A stretch of 64,000 nucleotides of DNA from Leptolyngbya sp. PCC 7375. GTDB taxonomy: Bacteria > Cyanobacteriota > Cyanobacteriia > Phormidesmidales > Phormidesmidaceae. Under the pieces are notes generated by a model. That model searched no databases. It saw only the letters and a program-made list of their open reading frames with translations, and was not told the DNA's origin. The stretch spans positions 854,486-918,485 of the forward strand of contig NZ_JH993797.1 of assembly GCF_000316115.1 (NCBI RefSeq), written 5' to 3'. A program made the position numbers and the translations under genes. This document shows, piece after piece, positions 27,372 to 36,366 of the stretch. Position 1 is the stretch's first letter. Each line of letters opens with the position of its first letter.

Positions 27372-27387
27372 GCCTGGTGCACCAGGC
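27372..27387. terminator. 16-bp perfect palindrome
   Basis: GCCTGGTGCACCAGGC lies upstream of the small membrane protein gene (27330) and left of the IS630 element. It could be a regulatory site or hairpin; there is no flanking T-tract. Confidence 0.35.
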
Positions 27388-27556
27388 AACAAACGACTTT
27401 AGGGTACCCGGAGGCCGTCGTAGATGCGTTAGGGGTAATTCCACGGAGAAATGCTTAAATTCCTGGCGCTTTACAGTTTTTTGTTGTTGGTAAAGTTTTG
27501 GAAAGTTTGGGGTGGAAATTGTGGAAAATAGCGTTGGGCCGTTGTTGGTTTCTATA

Positions 27557-28640
27557 AGTAGGTGAACTAAATTAATTACAATAGAAGAGTGTAAAAGATA
27601 TCCATTCAGGCTTGTGAGCGAGCCTGTTTCAGTGCCATGAAATTGCAACGAGTGGTGACTCCCGAAACCCGTCATCTGCTTGAGCGGATCTATCGTCACA
27701 GCCGCCATCATCAGGTTCGTCAACGGGCGCATTGTCTACTGCTGTACAGCCAAGATTTCAGTATTTCGCAGCTGATGACGATTTTCTCAGTCGGTCAGAA
27801 GACGATCTACAACTGGCTCAATGAGTGGGAAGACCGCAGCGTCGCCGGTCTATACAATCGTCCGGGACGGGGGCGCAAGCCGACCTTCGATGCAGACCAA
27901 AAAGCGCAAATCAAGCAATGGGCCAAGCAATATCCCCGGCAACTCAAACGCATCGTTCAGAAGGTTCAAGCAACCTGGAACATCACGGTCAGCACTCAGA
28001 CGATCAAACGGGTCCTGAAATCGTTGAGAATGAGTTGGCATCGGTTTCGTCGCGGCTTGGGGAGACGGCCTAACCCACAGGAATATGCTCGCAAACAGGT
28101 AGCTTTGGAGATCTTGAAGCGTTTGGAGGAGTTAGGGCACATAGCGTTGTATTACATGGATGAAACCGGCTTTAGCCTGACTCCGACGATTCCTTATGGC
28201 TGGCAATCGATAGGCGAAACTGAGGTCATTCCGAGTACGCGCAGTCGTCACTTGAATATCCTCGGGTTTATGCAACGTCAGGGCGTGCTAGAGAGCTATG
28301 TTTCGACTCAGAGCATCACCAGTGATGTGGTGATTGCTTGTATTGAGACCTTTTTCTCAACGGTGGATAAAGCAACCGTCATTGTGATGGACCAAGCCCC
28401 GATTCATACCAGTTACGCCATGCAGGACAAACGCGAGGAATGGAAGGCGAACGATATCTACATTTTTGAGTTACCCACCTATTCACCTGAGTTAAATCAG
28501 ATCGAAATTGTATGGCGATTCATGAAGTATGACTGGTTAGAAGCCAAAGCCTACGAGAGTTGGCAAAGCCTAAGAAATCATGTGGAAGAGATGTTACGCG
28601 GATTTGGACAAGACTTTGTAATTAATTTTGCATAGCTACT
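27557..28640 (+). mobile_element. IS630-family insertion sequence, complete
   Basis: 1084 bp. The terminal inverted repeats match at 20 of 25 positions: AGTAGGTGAACTAAATTAAT at the left, AGTAGCTATGCAAAATTAAT (complement) at the right, and both continue TACAA. The element is flanked on each side by TA (27555-27556 and 28641-28642), the duplication expected for IS630/Tc1 transposition. It carries one intact transposase gene and appears capable of movement. Confidence 0.85.
27637..28635 (+). CDS. IS630 family transposase
   Basis: 332 residues, uninterrupted. The N-terminal helix-turn-helix (RAHCLLLYSQDFSISQLMTIFSVGQKTIYNWLNEWEDRSVAGLYNRPGRGRKP) is typical. The DDE catalytic triad is readable: YMDETGFSL (about 170), VIVMDQAPIHTS (about 250) and YSPELNQIEIVWRFMKY (about 285-300). 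The ORF ends five bases before the right end of the element, inside the inverted repeat. Confidence 0.95.
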   Translation: MKLQRVVTPETRHLLERIYRHSRHHQVRQRAHCLLLYSQDFSISQLMTIFSVGQKTIYNWLNEWEDRSVAGLYNRPGRGRKPTFDADQKAQIKQWAKQYPRQLKRIVQKVQATWNITVSTQTIKRVLKSLRMSWHRFRRGLGRRPNPQEYARKQVALEILKRLEELGHIALYYMDETGFSLTPTIPYGWQSIGETEVIPSTRSRHLNILGFMQRQGVLESYVSTQSITSDVVIACIETFFSTVDKATVIVMDQAPIHTSYAMQDKREEWKANDIYIFELPTYSPELNQIEIVWRFMKYDWLEAKAYESWQSLRNHVEEMLRGFGQDFVINFA

Positions 28641-29197
28641 TACTGGCGTTTTTGGGATCTACCTCGCCTTGCAGTGGGCTTTCTATGGGGTGGGTTCTTT
28701 TTTATAGGATAGTGAGATAGTAATGCCAGATCTTAATTTGGTAACCTCGCTCCCAAATGGATAATCTTGTAGGGGCGGTGCCTCCTGCCCGCCCTGATGT
28801 ATCGAAGGTAGTCGAGATTTTTCATAACAGATTCATTTTCTGGAAGGAATGGAGGGGAGTTTTTGGGTGGCACTAGCGATCGAGACCCACCCCGCCCGTT
28901 GGGCAACTCTCCCGAGAGGGGATAAAGGTAGATATATGTTACCTTTAGGAGATTATTTTTAGGTAGATTACGGAAATCTCCAGAGTGATAATCACTACTT
29001 GTGTCCGTTGCCTGCTGTGCAGGTATCGCAGGCGGATTTAGGTGATTTGACGGTGCCCGAAGCCGTCTACGGGTACCGGAATGAGTATCGCATTGAGCGA
29101 AGAGAGTGTCAGGCTAGTTAGCAAGAAACGGGTGGTAGGCCCCTGCTGTTATCGATACCTTGATGAAATGCAAGTAGCATATGATCAAGGCGACAGC
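28641..29197. repeat. Intergenic region with GC-rich palindromic repeats
   Basis: Between the IS630 end and the Ada-like gene. It contains TAGGGGCGGTGCCTCCTGCC / CGCCCT (about 28770-28797) and a CCCGTTGGGCAACTCTCCCG-type block (about 28893-28920). Both resemble REP-like elements found between cyanobacterial genes. No ORF is supported, except that a longer version of the Ada-like gene could begin at 29081. Confidence 0.5.
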
Positions 29198-30061
29198 ATG
29201 AGTTTATTAATGAAGGCTACGGATTATAGCGCACACAGCTATGGGCAAATAGCCAAAGCCATTACGTTCATTCGCGAAAATCATTTGGAGCAGCCGAGTT
29301 TGGCCACGATTGCTCGGCATGTAAATCTTAGTGAATATCATTTTCAACGGTTATTCACAAAATGGGCTGGTATTAGTCCAAAACGTTTTTTGCAATACCT
29401 CACCCTTGAATATGCGAAATCTAAAATTGCTGAAACTAAAAGCCTGTTGGAACTAACGCTAGAGTCAGGCTTGTCAAGTTCAGGTCGTTTACACGATCTG
29501 TTTGTGCAATTGGAGGCGATGACGCCGGGGGAATATAAAGCCTCAGGTGCAGGATTACAGATTCGCTATGGCATTCATGACACACCGTTTGGCGGCTGTT
29601 TGATCGCGATTACTGATCGGGGTATCTGTAATTTACACTTTCTCGATAATGTAGACGAGACCCCTGCTGTACAGCACTTGCAAGCAGAATGGCCTAAGGC
29701 TGATATTATCAGCGATCAAAACGAGACTGAGGTCGTGTGCGATCGCATCTTTCAATCTGATCGGCAGTCTCCCTTAACCCTTCATGTCAAAGGCACAAAT
29801 TTTCAGATTCAAGTGTGGCGTGCCCTATTACAAATCCCGTTTGGGGGGCTTACCACCTATCAGGGCTTAGCTACGGCCATTGGCAAACCCACAGCAGCTC
29901 GGGCCATTGGCAATGCAGTTGGGCGTAATCCAGTGGGATATCTGATTCCTTGCCATCGAGTGATTCGTGGTTCAGGAGAGATCGGTGGCTATCATTGGGG
30001 CTTAGACCGTAAGACCGCACTGTTAGGTTGGGAAGCTAGCCAGGCGGAGGTGCAGCCATGA
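29198..30061 (+). CDS. Ada-like AraC HTH / methylated-DNA-protein-cysteine methyltransferase
   Basis: About 287 residues from MSLLMKATDYSAHSYGQ; an alternative ATG at 29081 would add 39 residues of poor homology. The AraC-type helix-turn-helix (PSLATIARHVNLSEYHFQRLFTKWAGISPKRF) is at the N-terminus. The C-terminal O6-alkylguanine-DNA alkyltransferase domain has the helix VWRALLQIPFGGLTTYQGLA and the active-site PCHRVIR. The N-terminal Cys-rich zinc domain of E. coli Ada is missing, as in many two-domain homologues. It should repair O6-alkylguanine and may act as a regulator. It overlaps the EamA gene by ATGA. Confidence 0.88.
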   Translation: MSLLMKATDYSAHSYGQIAKAITFIRENHLEQPSLATIARHVNLSEYHFQRLFTKWAGISPKRFLQYLTLEYAKSKIAETKSLLELTLESGLSSSGRLHDLFVQLEAMTPGEYKASGAGLQIRYGIHDTPFGGCLIAITDRGICNLHFLDNVDETPAVQHLQAEWPKADIISDQNETEVVCDRIFQSDRQSPLTLHVKGTNFQIQVWRALLQIPFGGLTTYQGLATAIGKPTAARAIGNAVGRNPVGYLIPCHRVIRGSGEIGGYHWGLDRKTALLGWEASQAEVQP

Positions 30062-30927
30062 AGCTATCAAATATTCTGGAACTGTTATTGCTGGCGGCCC
30101 TATGGGGTGGTTCATTTTTGTTTATGCGGATTGCAGCGCCCGTGTTGGGACCCGTTTGGCTCATTGAGTTTCGTGTTTTGCTGGCAGGCCTAGTTCTGTT
30201 ACCAGTACTGGCTCGGCTACGTCTTATGGGAGAAATGCGTCGTCAGCTGATGCCCCTGTTGATCGTTGGGTGTCTCAATTCCGCAATTCCATTTTTGCTG
30301 TTGGCCTTCGCGTCCGTATCTCTCCCCGCAGGCTTTACGTCTATTTTGAATGGGACGGCCCCGCTCTTTGGAACGGTGGTAGCCTCGGTTTGGTTGAGCG
30401 AGAGACTGACACCATCCCGCAAGGTGGGATTTGTGCTGGGCTTTATTGGTGTTGTTATCCTCGTCGGTTGGAAAGCTGTCGAAACCACCCCTAGTTTTTT
30501 AGTGGCCGTAGTTGCAGCATTATCCGCTGCATTAATGTACGCTATCGCAGCTCCCTACATTAAGAAAACCCTGGCTGGTGTTCCATCATTAGTTGTGACT
30601 ACAGGCAGTCAACTGGGAGCCGCTTTGGTAATCATTCCAGCCCTCCCCTTCACAATTCCTCAGCAGGTGCCGTCTGCAGGTGTTGCCATAGCTGTTCTGG
30701 CCCTAGCTGTATTATCTACCGCCTTTGCCTACATTCTCTACTTCAGACTGATTCAAAATATTGGTTCCACCAAGGCGCTGACCGTTACCTATTTGATTCC
30801 CATGTTTGCCATGCTGTGGGGGGCCATTGTCCTACAAGAAGCAGTAACATCGTCCATGATTTTGGGGTGTGGGCTGGTGCTGTTGGGAACGGCTATTGCC
30901 AATGATCTGTTCACTACGACACACTAA
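30058..30927 (+). CDS. EamA/DMT superfamily transporter
   Basis: 289 residues with ten hydrophobic segments in two EamA repeats (LLLAALWGGSFLFMRIAAPVLGP at the start, LALAVLSTAFAYILYFRLIQNIGSTKALTVTYLIPMFAMLWG in the second). The start codon lies in the ATGA overlap with the Ada-like gene, indicating co-translation. Substrate unknown; family members export amino acids, purines or metabolites. Pairing with an alkylation-repair gene is curious but may simply reflect shared transcription. Confidence 0.9.
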   Translation: MKLSNILELLLLAALWGGSFLFMRIAAPVLGPVWLIEFRVLLAGLVLLPVLARLRLMGEMRRQLMPLLIVGCLNSAIPFLLLAFASVSLPAGFTSILNGTAPLFGTVVASVWLSERLTPSRKVGFVLGFIGVVILVGWKAVETTPSFLVAVVAALSAALMYAIAAPYIKKTLAGVPSLVVTTGSQLGAALVIIPALPFTIPQQVPSAGVAIAVLALAVLSTAFAYILYFRLIQNIGSTKALTVTYLIPMFAMLWGAIVLQEAVTSSMILGCGLVLLGTAIANDLFTTTH

Positions 30928-30960
30928 AGTTATCAAAAGCCTGGCAGAACTAACTGTTAG

Positions 30961-31233
30961 TTATGAGGAAAGCCCACCACCACGGATCTGAGGAGTCTTC
31001 GCTTTATTAACCTTCAACTCACGCCCCATCCACTCTGTCCCATTCAATGCCTCAATAGCCTCAGTTTCTTCAGATTCGGCACCCATTGATACAAAACCAA
31101 AGCCTCGAAGACGACCTGTATCACGATCAGTCGGAAGATAAATGCTTCTAACGGTTCCATATTTCGCAAAGACAGCCGTCAATTCTGCTTCTATGACCTC
31201 ATAAGATAGGTTACCTACATAAATCGACATCAC
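30961..31233 (-). CDS. RRM-domain RNA-binding protein (second copy)
   Basis: 90 residues, single RRM. RNP2 IYVGNLSY (residues 4-11) and RNP1 LRGFGFVSM (about 42-50). It resembles the protein at 22825-23070 along its length, with a slightly longer Gly/Ser tail. GGAGAT precedes the ATG by about eight bases. It converges with the EamA gene with only 33 bases between them. A tiny ORF (31377-31514) lies upstream on the same strand. Confidence 0.92.
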   Translation of the reverse strand: MMSIYVGNLSYEVIEAELTAVFAKYGTVRSIYLPTDRDTGRLRGFGFVSMGAESEETEAIEALNGTEWMGRELKVNKAKTPQIRGGGLSS

Positions 31234-31376
31234 AGATTATCTCCAAAATCTAAGAAAGGTGAAAAGCAAACATTCGGAGAGAGGTATGCCAAGGAGAAAC
31301 AACTTTCTGGCAGTTCCTATGCCTACGTTTGTTTCAGGTTACCAATCATCTTTGAGCCTAGCCTCTGCATGTGAGC

Positions 31377-31514
31377 TTATCTATGGGACGGGACAACCAA
31401 TCGACCAATACTGTCTAGCCAATCTAAGATAGATTCTTTTGTTTCTCGCTCAATAGACTGTGTTACCTGGTATCGAGGCTCTTCGCTAATGGCAGGGTTG
31501 TAGTGTGTAGTCAT
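31377..31514 (-). CDS. Possible 45-residue protein upstream of rbp
   Basis: Reads MTTHYNPAISEEPRYQVTQS then IERETKESILDWLDSIGRLV and a short tail. The composition is protein-like (amphipathic helix, Trp/Leu pattern, no low complexity). It ends 143 bases before the second RRM gene on the same strand. No family name can be given. It is antisense to a 48-codon plus-strand ORF that looks less protein-like. Confidence 0.55.
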   Translation of the reverse strand: MTTHYNPAISEEPRYQVTQSIERETKESILDWLDSIGRLVVPSHR

Positions 31515-31779
31515 AGCGTAGCAGTCTCTTTACTCGCACTTTCTCATCTATTTTTAATGATGCTAAGACTATCTTTCATGTGCTCGAAACAATAGTGGCA
31601 ATACTATTGAGAAGATGCAGATTGCCATAATAGAAGGCACTACATAATCCAAGCTTAAAGCAACATGATTATCCAATGTTTTATTCCCAATAAACTATTC
31701 GTTAGATTCGTTTAATCTATAGGCTACACAATTCAAAATAACTCCATTTTTTAGCATCAAATTAGTAGCCGTCTAATTA

Positions 31780-31875
31780 TTAATATATTTTTGACTCCTT
31801 TTTCTGCTCCTTAAGCTTTTTAGATAGTTTTTGAGCCTTTTTAGGTTCTTTATTTCCTTTTGTTCGCTTTGTCAT
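31780..31875 (-). CDS. Possible 31-residue lysine-rich peptide
   Basis: Reads MTKRTKGNKEPKKAQKLSKK then LKEQKKESKIY; 12 of 31 residues are Lys. The opening (M-T-K-R/x-T-K-G-N-K-E-x-K-K) resembles small basic proteins I have seen annotated as hypothetical in other bacteria. The surroundings are strongly AT-rich, so a Lys-rich frame could partly be compositional. No strong Shine-Dalgarno. Confidence 0.45.
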   Translation of the reverse strand: MTKRTKGNKEPKKAQKLSKKLKEQKKESKIY

Positions 31876-32515
31876 GATGATTCTTAAATTAGTTTTCGTA
31901 ATAAATATTCGCCAACTCAATCTTTGAAAATTTAGACTCCATGAGCAGAAATCTAGAGTTGAACGTTTGCTAGCTGCGAATTCTCTTATCTCCCAGAGAA
32001 TTGAAAGCAGCTGAAATACTTTGATGTCCTAAAAACACAAATAAAGTATCCGCCTTATTTAGTCAAAGGGTAGAAAAAAGTAAGTACCCTAAGCTATTAC
32101 TTTTCTAATCAATAGCCTAAAGTATTAATTTCAGCAATAAACAGAGTAATACCTACACTAAATTGAATATAGCTTTGATTGAGTAGTTCCATAGAGTATT
32201 TACCTTAATTAATATATATCTTATTGAAACTAGCTTGGTTATTTCAATAATGTATTGATGCTCAATTCTTTGCAGCGATAGTATCTGAAATAATAAAAAA
32301 AATACCACCTATTATTATTATTTATAGATGAATCATAGCACATCTAAAATTATAGAAAATACACCGTAGTCCCATCCTAAGCAATTCAATATGTCGAGAT
32401 ACAATGGATAGAGAATCGCCATGCAGTAGCCGACATCTGTCAATTAGGAGGCACGCTGTCATATCACGATTTTGCTCTGACCCGGTCAGCGCCCCCTGCA
32501 GCACGGATATTCACT
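31876..32515. other. AT-rich 640-base leader region of the clpC-like gene
   Basis: Markedly more AT-rich than its surroundings, with many TATT/AATA runs and no supported ORF. It ends near 32440 where composition returns to normal. It probably contains the clpC-like promoter; no confident -35/-10 pair is picked. Confidence 0.45.
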
Positions 32516-34969
32516 ATGTTTGATTTTTTTGTAGAACGGGCGATTAGAGTCGTAATAAATGCTCAAGAGGAAGCTCATCGCCTGAATCATCCTTTCATGG
32601 GAACAGACCATCTTCTTTTGGGTCTCATGGCAGCAGAGCCTAACATAGCAGCAGATACTTTAAAGTCTCTAGGTATGACACTTACGGCTGCACAAATTGC
32701 CGTTGAAGATATGATTGGGAAAGGGTCTACCAGAGTCAGTAAGGACATTCAATTCACCCCTCGCTGTAGACAGGTACTCGCACAATCCCTAAAAGAAGCC
32801 CAACAGTTAGGTAAAAATGCTGTAGATGCCGAACATTTGTTGCTAGCAATGCTATGGGATGAAGACGGTTCAGCAATGAGGGTGTTGTCAAAGTTGGGGG
32901 TTGACTGCAACAAGCTTCGAGCTGATTTAGTGGAAGCCATCTCTGGGGCCAAACCTATTCCTACGGACAAGCAGCCAAAACTTGTAAAGACTCCAATCCT
33001 TAATCGTTGTGGTGTTAATCTGACAGAATTAGCTACCTTGGGCAGATTAGATCCAGTTATCGGACGCCATGAAGAAATTGAGCGGATGATTCAAATTTTA
33101 AGTCGCCGAACGAAAAATAATCCTATTCTTATTGGTGAGCCTGGTGTGGGTAAAACAGCTCTAGCAGAAGGGTTGGCTCAACGTATTATCGATCGTGATT
33201 TGCCTGAAAGCTTTCACAATAGGCAGGTGATGACACTTAACGTTGGCTCATTGTTGGCAGGAACAAAATATCGAGGTGAATTTGAGGAACGTCTAAAAAC
33301 AATCATGGTGGAACTGCGTTCTGCGGGTAACGTGATTCTAGTTATTGATGAGGTACACACATTAATCGGTGCAGGATCGCCAGAAGGCTCGTTAGATGCT
33401 GCTAATATCCTCAAACCAGCCTTAGCAAGGGGTGAACTCCAGTGCATTGGCGCAACCACCTTAGATGAGTATCGTCAGCATTTTGAGCGAGATGCTGCTT
33501 TAGCACGTCGGTTTCAACCAGTGATGATAGGTGAACCGAGTATTGATGAAGCGGTTTTAATTTTACAGGGTTTGCGGAGTTGTTATGAAAGACATCACCA
33601 TCTGACTATCTCAGATCTGGCCTTAGAGGCAGCAGTTAAATTCTCAAATCGCTATATTTCAGATCGGTTTTTACCCGATAAGGCCATTGACTTGATAGAT
33701 GAAGCAGGTTCCCGTGTGCATATTCTCTCTGCTAAGCAACAATCTTTCACGTCCAAGGATCTAAGCAAAGCACTACAACAAATTTCAAAAAAGAAAGATG
33801 ATGCGATTCAGAAACAAGAATTTGCCCAGGCCAGTGCATTACAAGGGCAAGAAATAGAACTTATGAAGAAAATTGACCCCGTTGTCCAAGATGCTTCTGT
33901 TTCCAGATCCGGATCCGTTGTCAGCGAAGCAGATATTGCCTATGTTGTATCATCGTGGACTGGCATTCCAGTCAGTAAATTGACAGAATCTGAATCTGAT
34001 CAATTACTCCATATGGAAGAAATTTTGCATCGGCGTTTGATTGGTCAAACAGAGGCGGTTAAGGCCATCGCACGGGCCACCCGTCGAGCTCGTGCTGGGC
34101 TGCAAAACCCCAACCGTCCCATTGCTAGTTTTATCTTTGCAGGGCCTACAGGAGTAGGGAAAACAGAGTTAGTTAAGGCGCTGGCCATCAGCTTCTTTGG
34201 GGCTGAGGCGGCGATGGTTCGCTTGGATATGTCTGAATATATGGAACGCCATACGATTGCCAAACTCATTGGCTCCCCACCAGGGTATGTTGGCCATGGT
34301 GAAGGAGGAAAGTTAACAGAAGCGGTACGTCGTAAGCCTTATACCGTCATACTATTGGACGAAATCGAGAAGGCACACCCCGATGTCTCTAACTTACTAC
34401 TGCAAATTTTAGACGAAGGTCATTTAACCGATGCGAAAGGGCGCACCGTCAACTTTAAGAATACGTTGTTGGTCATGACCTCCAATGTGGGTGCAAAATT
34501 AATTCAAAAGGGTGTAGGCGGTTTGGGATTTAACGTTGCTGATAATCAGACAGATTCGCATTACAGAAATCTGGTAACGCTAGTCAATGAAGAACTTAAG
34601 GAATTCTTCCGTCCAGAATTCCTCAATCGCCTGGATGAAGTGATTGTTTTCCGACAACTAACAAAGGATGAGGTTAAACAAATTGCTGATATTTTGCTGT
34701 GTGATTTTCAACGTCGATTAACTGAGCAAATGATTACGCTGACAGTCACCGATCGATTTAAGGATTACCTGATTGAATCAGGCTATAGCCCTGAGCAAGG
34801 GGCTCGACCGCTGCGACGAGCGATCACACGCCTATTGGAAGATAGTTTGGCAGAAGCCATTCTTTCTCGCCAAGTTCAAGCGGGGGATGCGGTGATTATT
34901 GATATTGATGACAACAATGACGTTCAAATTCTACGAGAGGGGGTAACGACTGATGTTGTCCCACGATGA
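32516..34969 (+). CDS. clpC: ClpC-type AAA+ chaperone (Clp protease ATPase subunit)
   Basis: 817 residues. The Clp N-domain repeats are at 1-145 (AHRLNHPFMGTDHLLLGL, AVDAEHLLLAML). AAA-1 has Walker A GEPGVGKT and Walker B VILVIDEVHTL; AAA-2 has GPTGVGKT and TVILLDEIEKAHPD. The mid-region linker carries a short UVR-like helix (KKDDAIQKQEFAQASALQGQE). A loop GGLGF in AAA-2 matches the ClpP-docking loop. It would unfold substrates for ClpP/ClpR. It looks like an extra, divergent ClpC paralogue rather than the housekeeping copy, because the N-domain departs from the usual sequence. Confidence 0.9.
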   Translation: MFDFFVERAIRVVINAQEEAHRLNHPFMGTDHLLLGLMAAEPNIAADTLKSLGMTLTAAQIAVEDMIGKGSTRVSKDIQFTPRCRQVLAQSLKEAQQLGKNAVDAEHLLLAMLWDEDGSAMRVLSKLGVDCNKLRADLVEAISGAKPIPTDKQPKLVKTPILNRCGVNLTELATLGRLDPVIGRHEEIERMIQILSRRTKNNPILIGEPGVGKTALAEGLAQRIIDRDLPESFHNRQVMTLNVGSLLAGTKYRGEFEERLKTIMVELRSAGNVILVIDEVHTLIGAGSPEGSLDAANILKPALARGELQCIGATTLDEYRQHFERDAALARRFQPVMIGEPSIDEAVLILQGLRSCYERHHHLTISDLALEAAVKFSNRYISDRFLPDKAIDLIDEAGSRVHILSAKQQSFTSKDLSKALQQISKKKDDAIQKQEFAQASALQGQEIELMKKIDPVVQDASVSRSGSVVSEADIAYVVSSWTGIPVSKLTESESDQLLHMEEILHRRLIGQTEAVKAIARATRRARAGLQNPNRPIASFIFAGPTGVGKTELVKALAISFFGAEAAMVRLDMSEYMERHTIAKLIGSPPGYVGHGEGGKLTEAVRRKPYTVILLDEIEKAHPDVSNLLLQILDEGHLTDAKGRTVNFKNTLLVMTSNVGAKLIQKGVGGLGFNVADNQTDSHYRNLVTLVNEELKEFFRPEFLNRLDEVIVFRQLTKDEVKQIADILLCDFQRRLTEQMITLTVTDRFKDYLIESGYSPEQGARPLRRAITRLLEDSLAEAILSRQVQAGDAVIIDIDDNNDVQILREGVTTDVVPR

Positions 34970-35096
34970 TCAGACTAAAAGTTGGCGTTGCTGATCCCCG
35001 GCATGAAATAAGCTACAGGATACTGGCAAATAGCAACTGCAACAGACAAGTTTATCCCCCAAATCAGCAACGACTAAAGGTTTATTCGGTAAATAA

Positions 35097-35525
35097 ATGA
35101 CTGATATTATTGATACCGCCATCCAGGCAGGTTCTTTGAGTACCCTAGTGACGGCTATTAAAGCAGCTAGCCTGGTCAATATTCTTAAGGGAACTGGCCC
35201 TTTTACGCTCTTAGCACCAACGGACGATGCCTTTGGGAAATTACCAAAAGGTGTGGTGGATGAACTCCTCAGGGACATTCCTAAACTGAAGAAAATTCTG
35301 GCTTACCATGTCTTAACAGGTAAGGTTATGGCTGCTGCTATTACGAAGATGAAAACCGTGAAAACCGTTGAAGGCTCAAAGATTAAGATTAATGTCCCTA
35401 TAGATATCAAAAATATCAAGCTGAATGATTCTATCGTGACAACCTTTGACGTGGCTGCTGATAATGGTGTTATTCACATCATTGATACGGTCCTCACACC
35501 TGCCTCCATTCTTCTCCAAGGATAG
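35097..35525 (+). CDS. Fasciclin (FAS1) domain protein
   Basis: 142 residues forming one FAS1 domain with both conserved boxes: FTLLAPTDDAFGKLP (about 40-54) and NGVIHIIDTVLTP (about 124-136). A YHVLTGKV-type motif lies between (ILAYHVLTGKVMAA). No signal peptide is present, unlike adhesive FAS1 proteins, so it may be cytoplasmic. It follows the ClpC-like gene by 127 bases on the same strand. The gap has a long-range inverted repeat (CGTTGCTGAT 34986-34995, ATCAGCAACG 35063-35072). Confidence 0.9.
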   Translation: MTDIIDTAIQAGSLSTLVTAIKAASLVNILKGTGPFTLLAPTDDAFGKLPKGVVDELLRDIPKLKKILAYHVLTGKVMAAAITKMKTVKTVEGSKIKINVPIDIKNIKLNDSIVTTFDVAADNGVIHIIDTVLTPASILLQG

Positions 35526-35788
35526 TCATCAGGATTTCGGGGGGTGAAAAATATGTAGGTTTGGGCGGTTTACCATTGAAAAGATCGAGATCTTTAAGTG
35601 CCGTAACAGAAACAGATCTGATTCATGCTAAATTGACTACCCTTGAAGGATAACCTACGCCCATCCGCATTAATTACAATGTCGTTGCTGATTTAGAGTA
35701 TGAACCTGGCTGTAGTATTCGTTGTTTATTTGACAGTTTGACTCATAGTTCGCATTAGCAGCGCCACCATGACTCTTGGAGGGATGTT

Positions 35789-36284
35789 ATAAAAGCCTTG
35801 CTACTCTATCCTCACTTCCCTCAGTCTTTTTGGTCCTACGACCGCTTTATGGAAATTGCAGGACTCAAGGCGGTGATTCCTCCGTTGGGAATCATTACAG
35901 TTGCTGCACTGCTACCGTCAGACTGGGGAATTCGTTTCTGCGATCGCAATGTCACCCATGAAACCGACGCAGATTGGCAATGGTGCGACATCGTCATTCT
36001 TTCCGCCATGCTAGTGGAAAAACAAGACTTTCAAGCCCTGATTCGAAAAGCGGTCCAGCTAGGTAAAAAGGTCGCCGTGGGAGGCCCTTACCCCGCCTCC
36101 GTGCCTCAAGATGCATTGGATGCAGGAGCCTAGTTTCTAGTTCTGGATGAAACTGGCTAGGGAATACGTCGAAGGATTTTGGCAGATGTATGAGCCCCAA
36201 AGGTATCTCAAACGAATTACTCAACAGATAGGCTATGATCCACTCGCATACAATGCAGGCTTTAGGGTAATGTCGTGGGACTAA
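35789..36284 (+). pseudogene. Decayed B12-binding radical SAM protein gene
   Basis: The 5' part (35792 onward, KALLLYPHFPQSFWSYDRFM ... LKAVIPPLGIITVAALLP) matches the start of the ~530-residue DUF4070-type B12-binding radical SAM family. The expected ATG is ATA at 35789-35791. An in-frame TAG follows GGPYPASVPQDALDAGA at 36131. A later fragment in another frame (36162-36284, EYVEGFWQMYEPQRYLKRIT) resembles the C-terminal half. Loss of the start, a stop codon and a large deletion make it non-functional. Confidence 0.75.
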
Positions 36285-36311
36285 TAAGTCCAAATAAGAA
36301 CGTCTGCTTGA

Positions 36312-36338
36312 AAGCGAATGTTTTTGAACATTTGCTTG
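36312..36338 (+). terminator. Small hairpin upstream of the prohibitin-like gene
   Basis: AAGCGAATGTT and AACATTTGCTT form an 11-bp stem with one G-T pair around a short loop. It ends about 29 bases before the TTG start at 36367. It is either a terminator of the decayed gene or a leader element. Confidence 0.4.
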
Positions 36339-36366
36339 TTATTCATTAGTAACTTAGAAGGAATAC

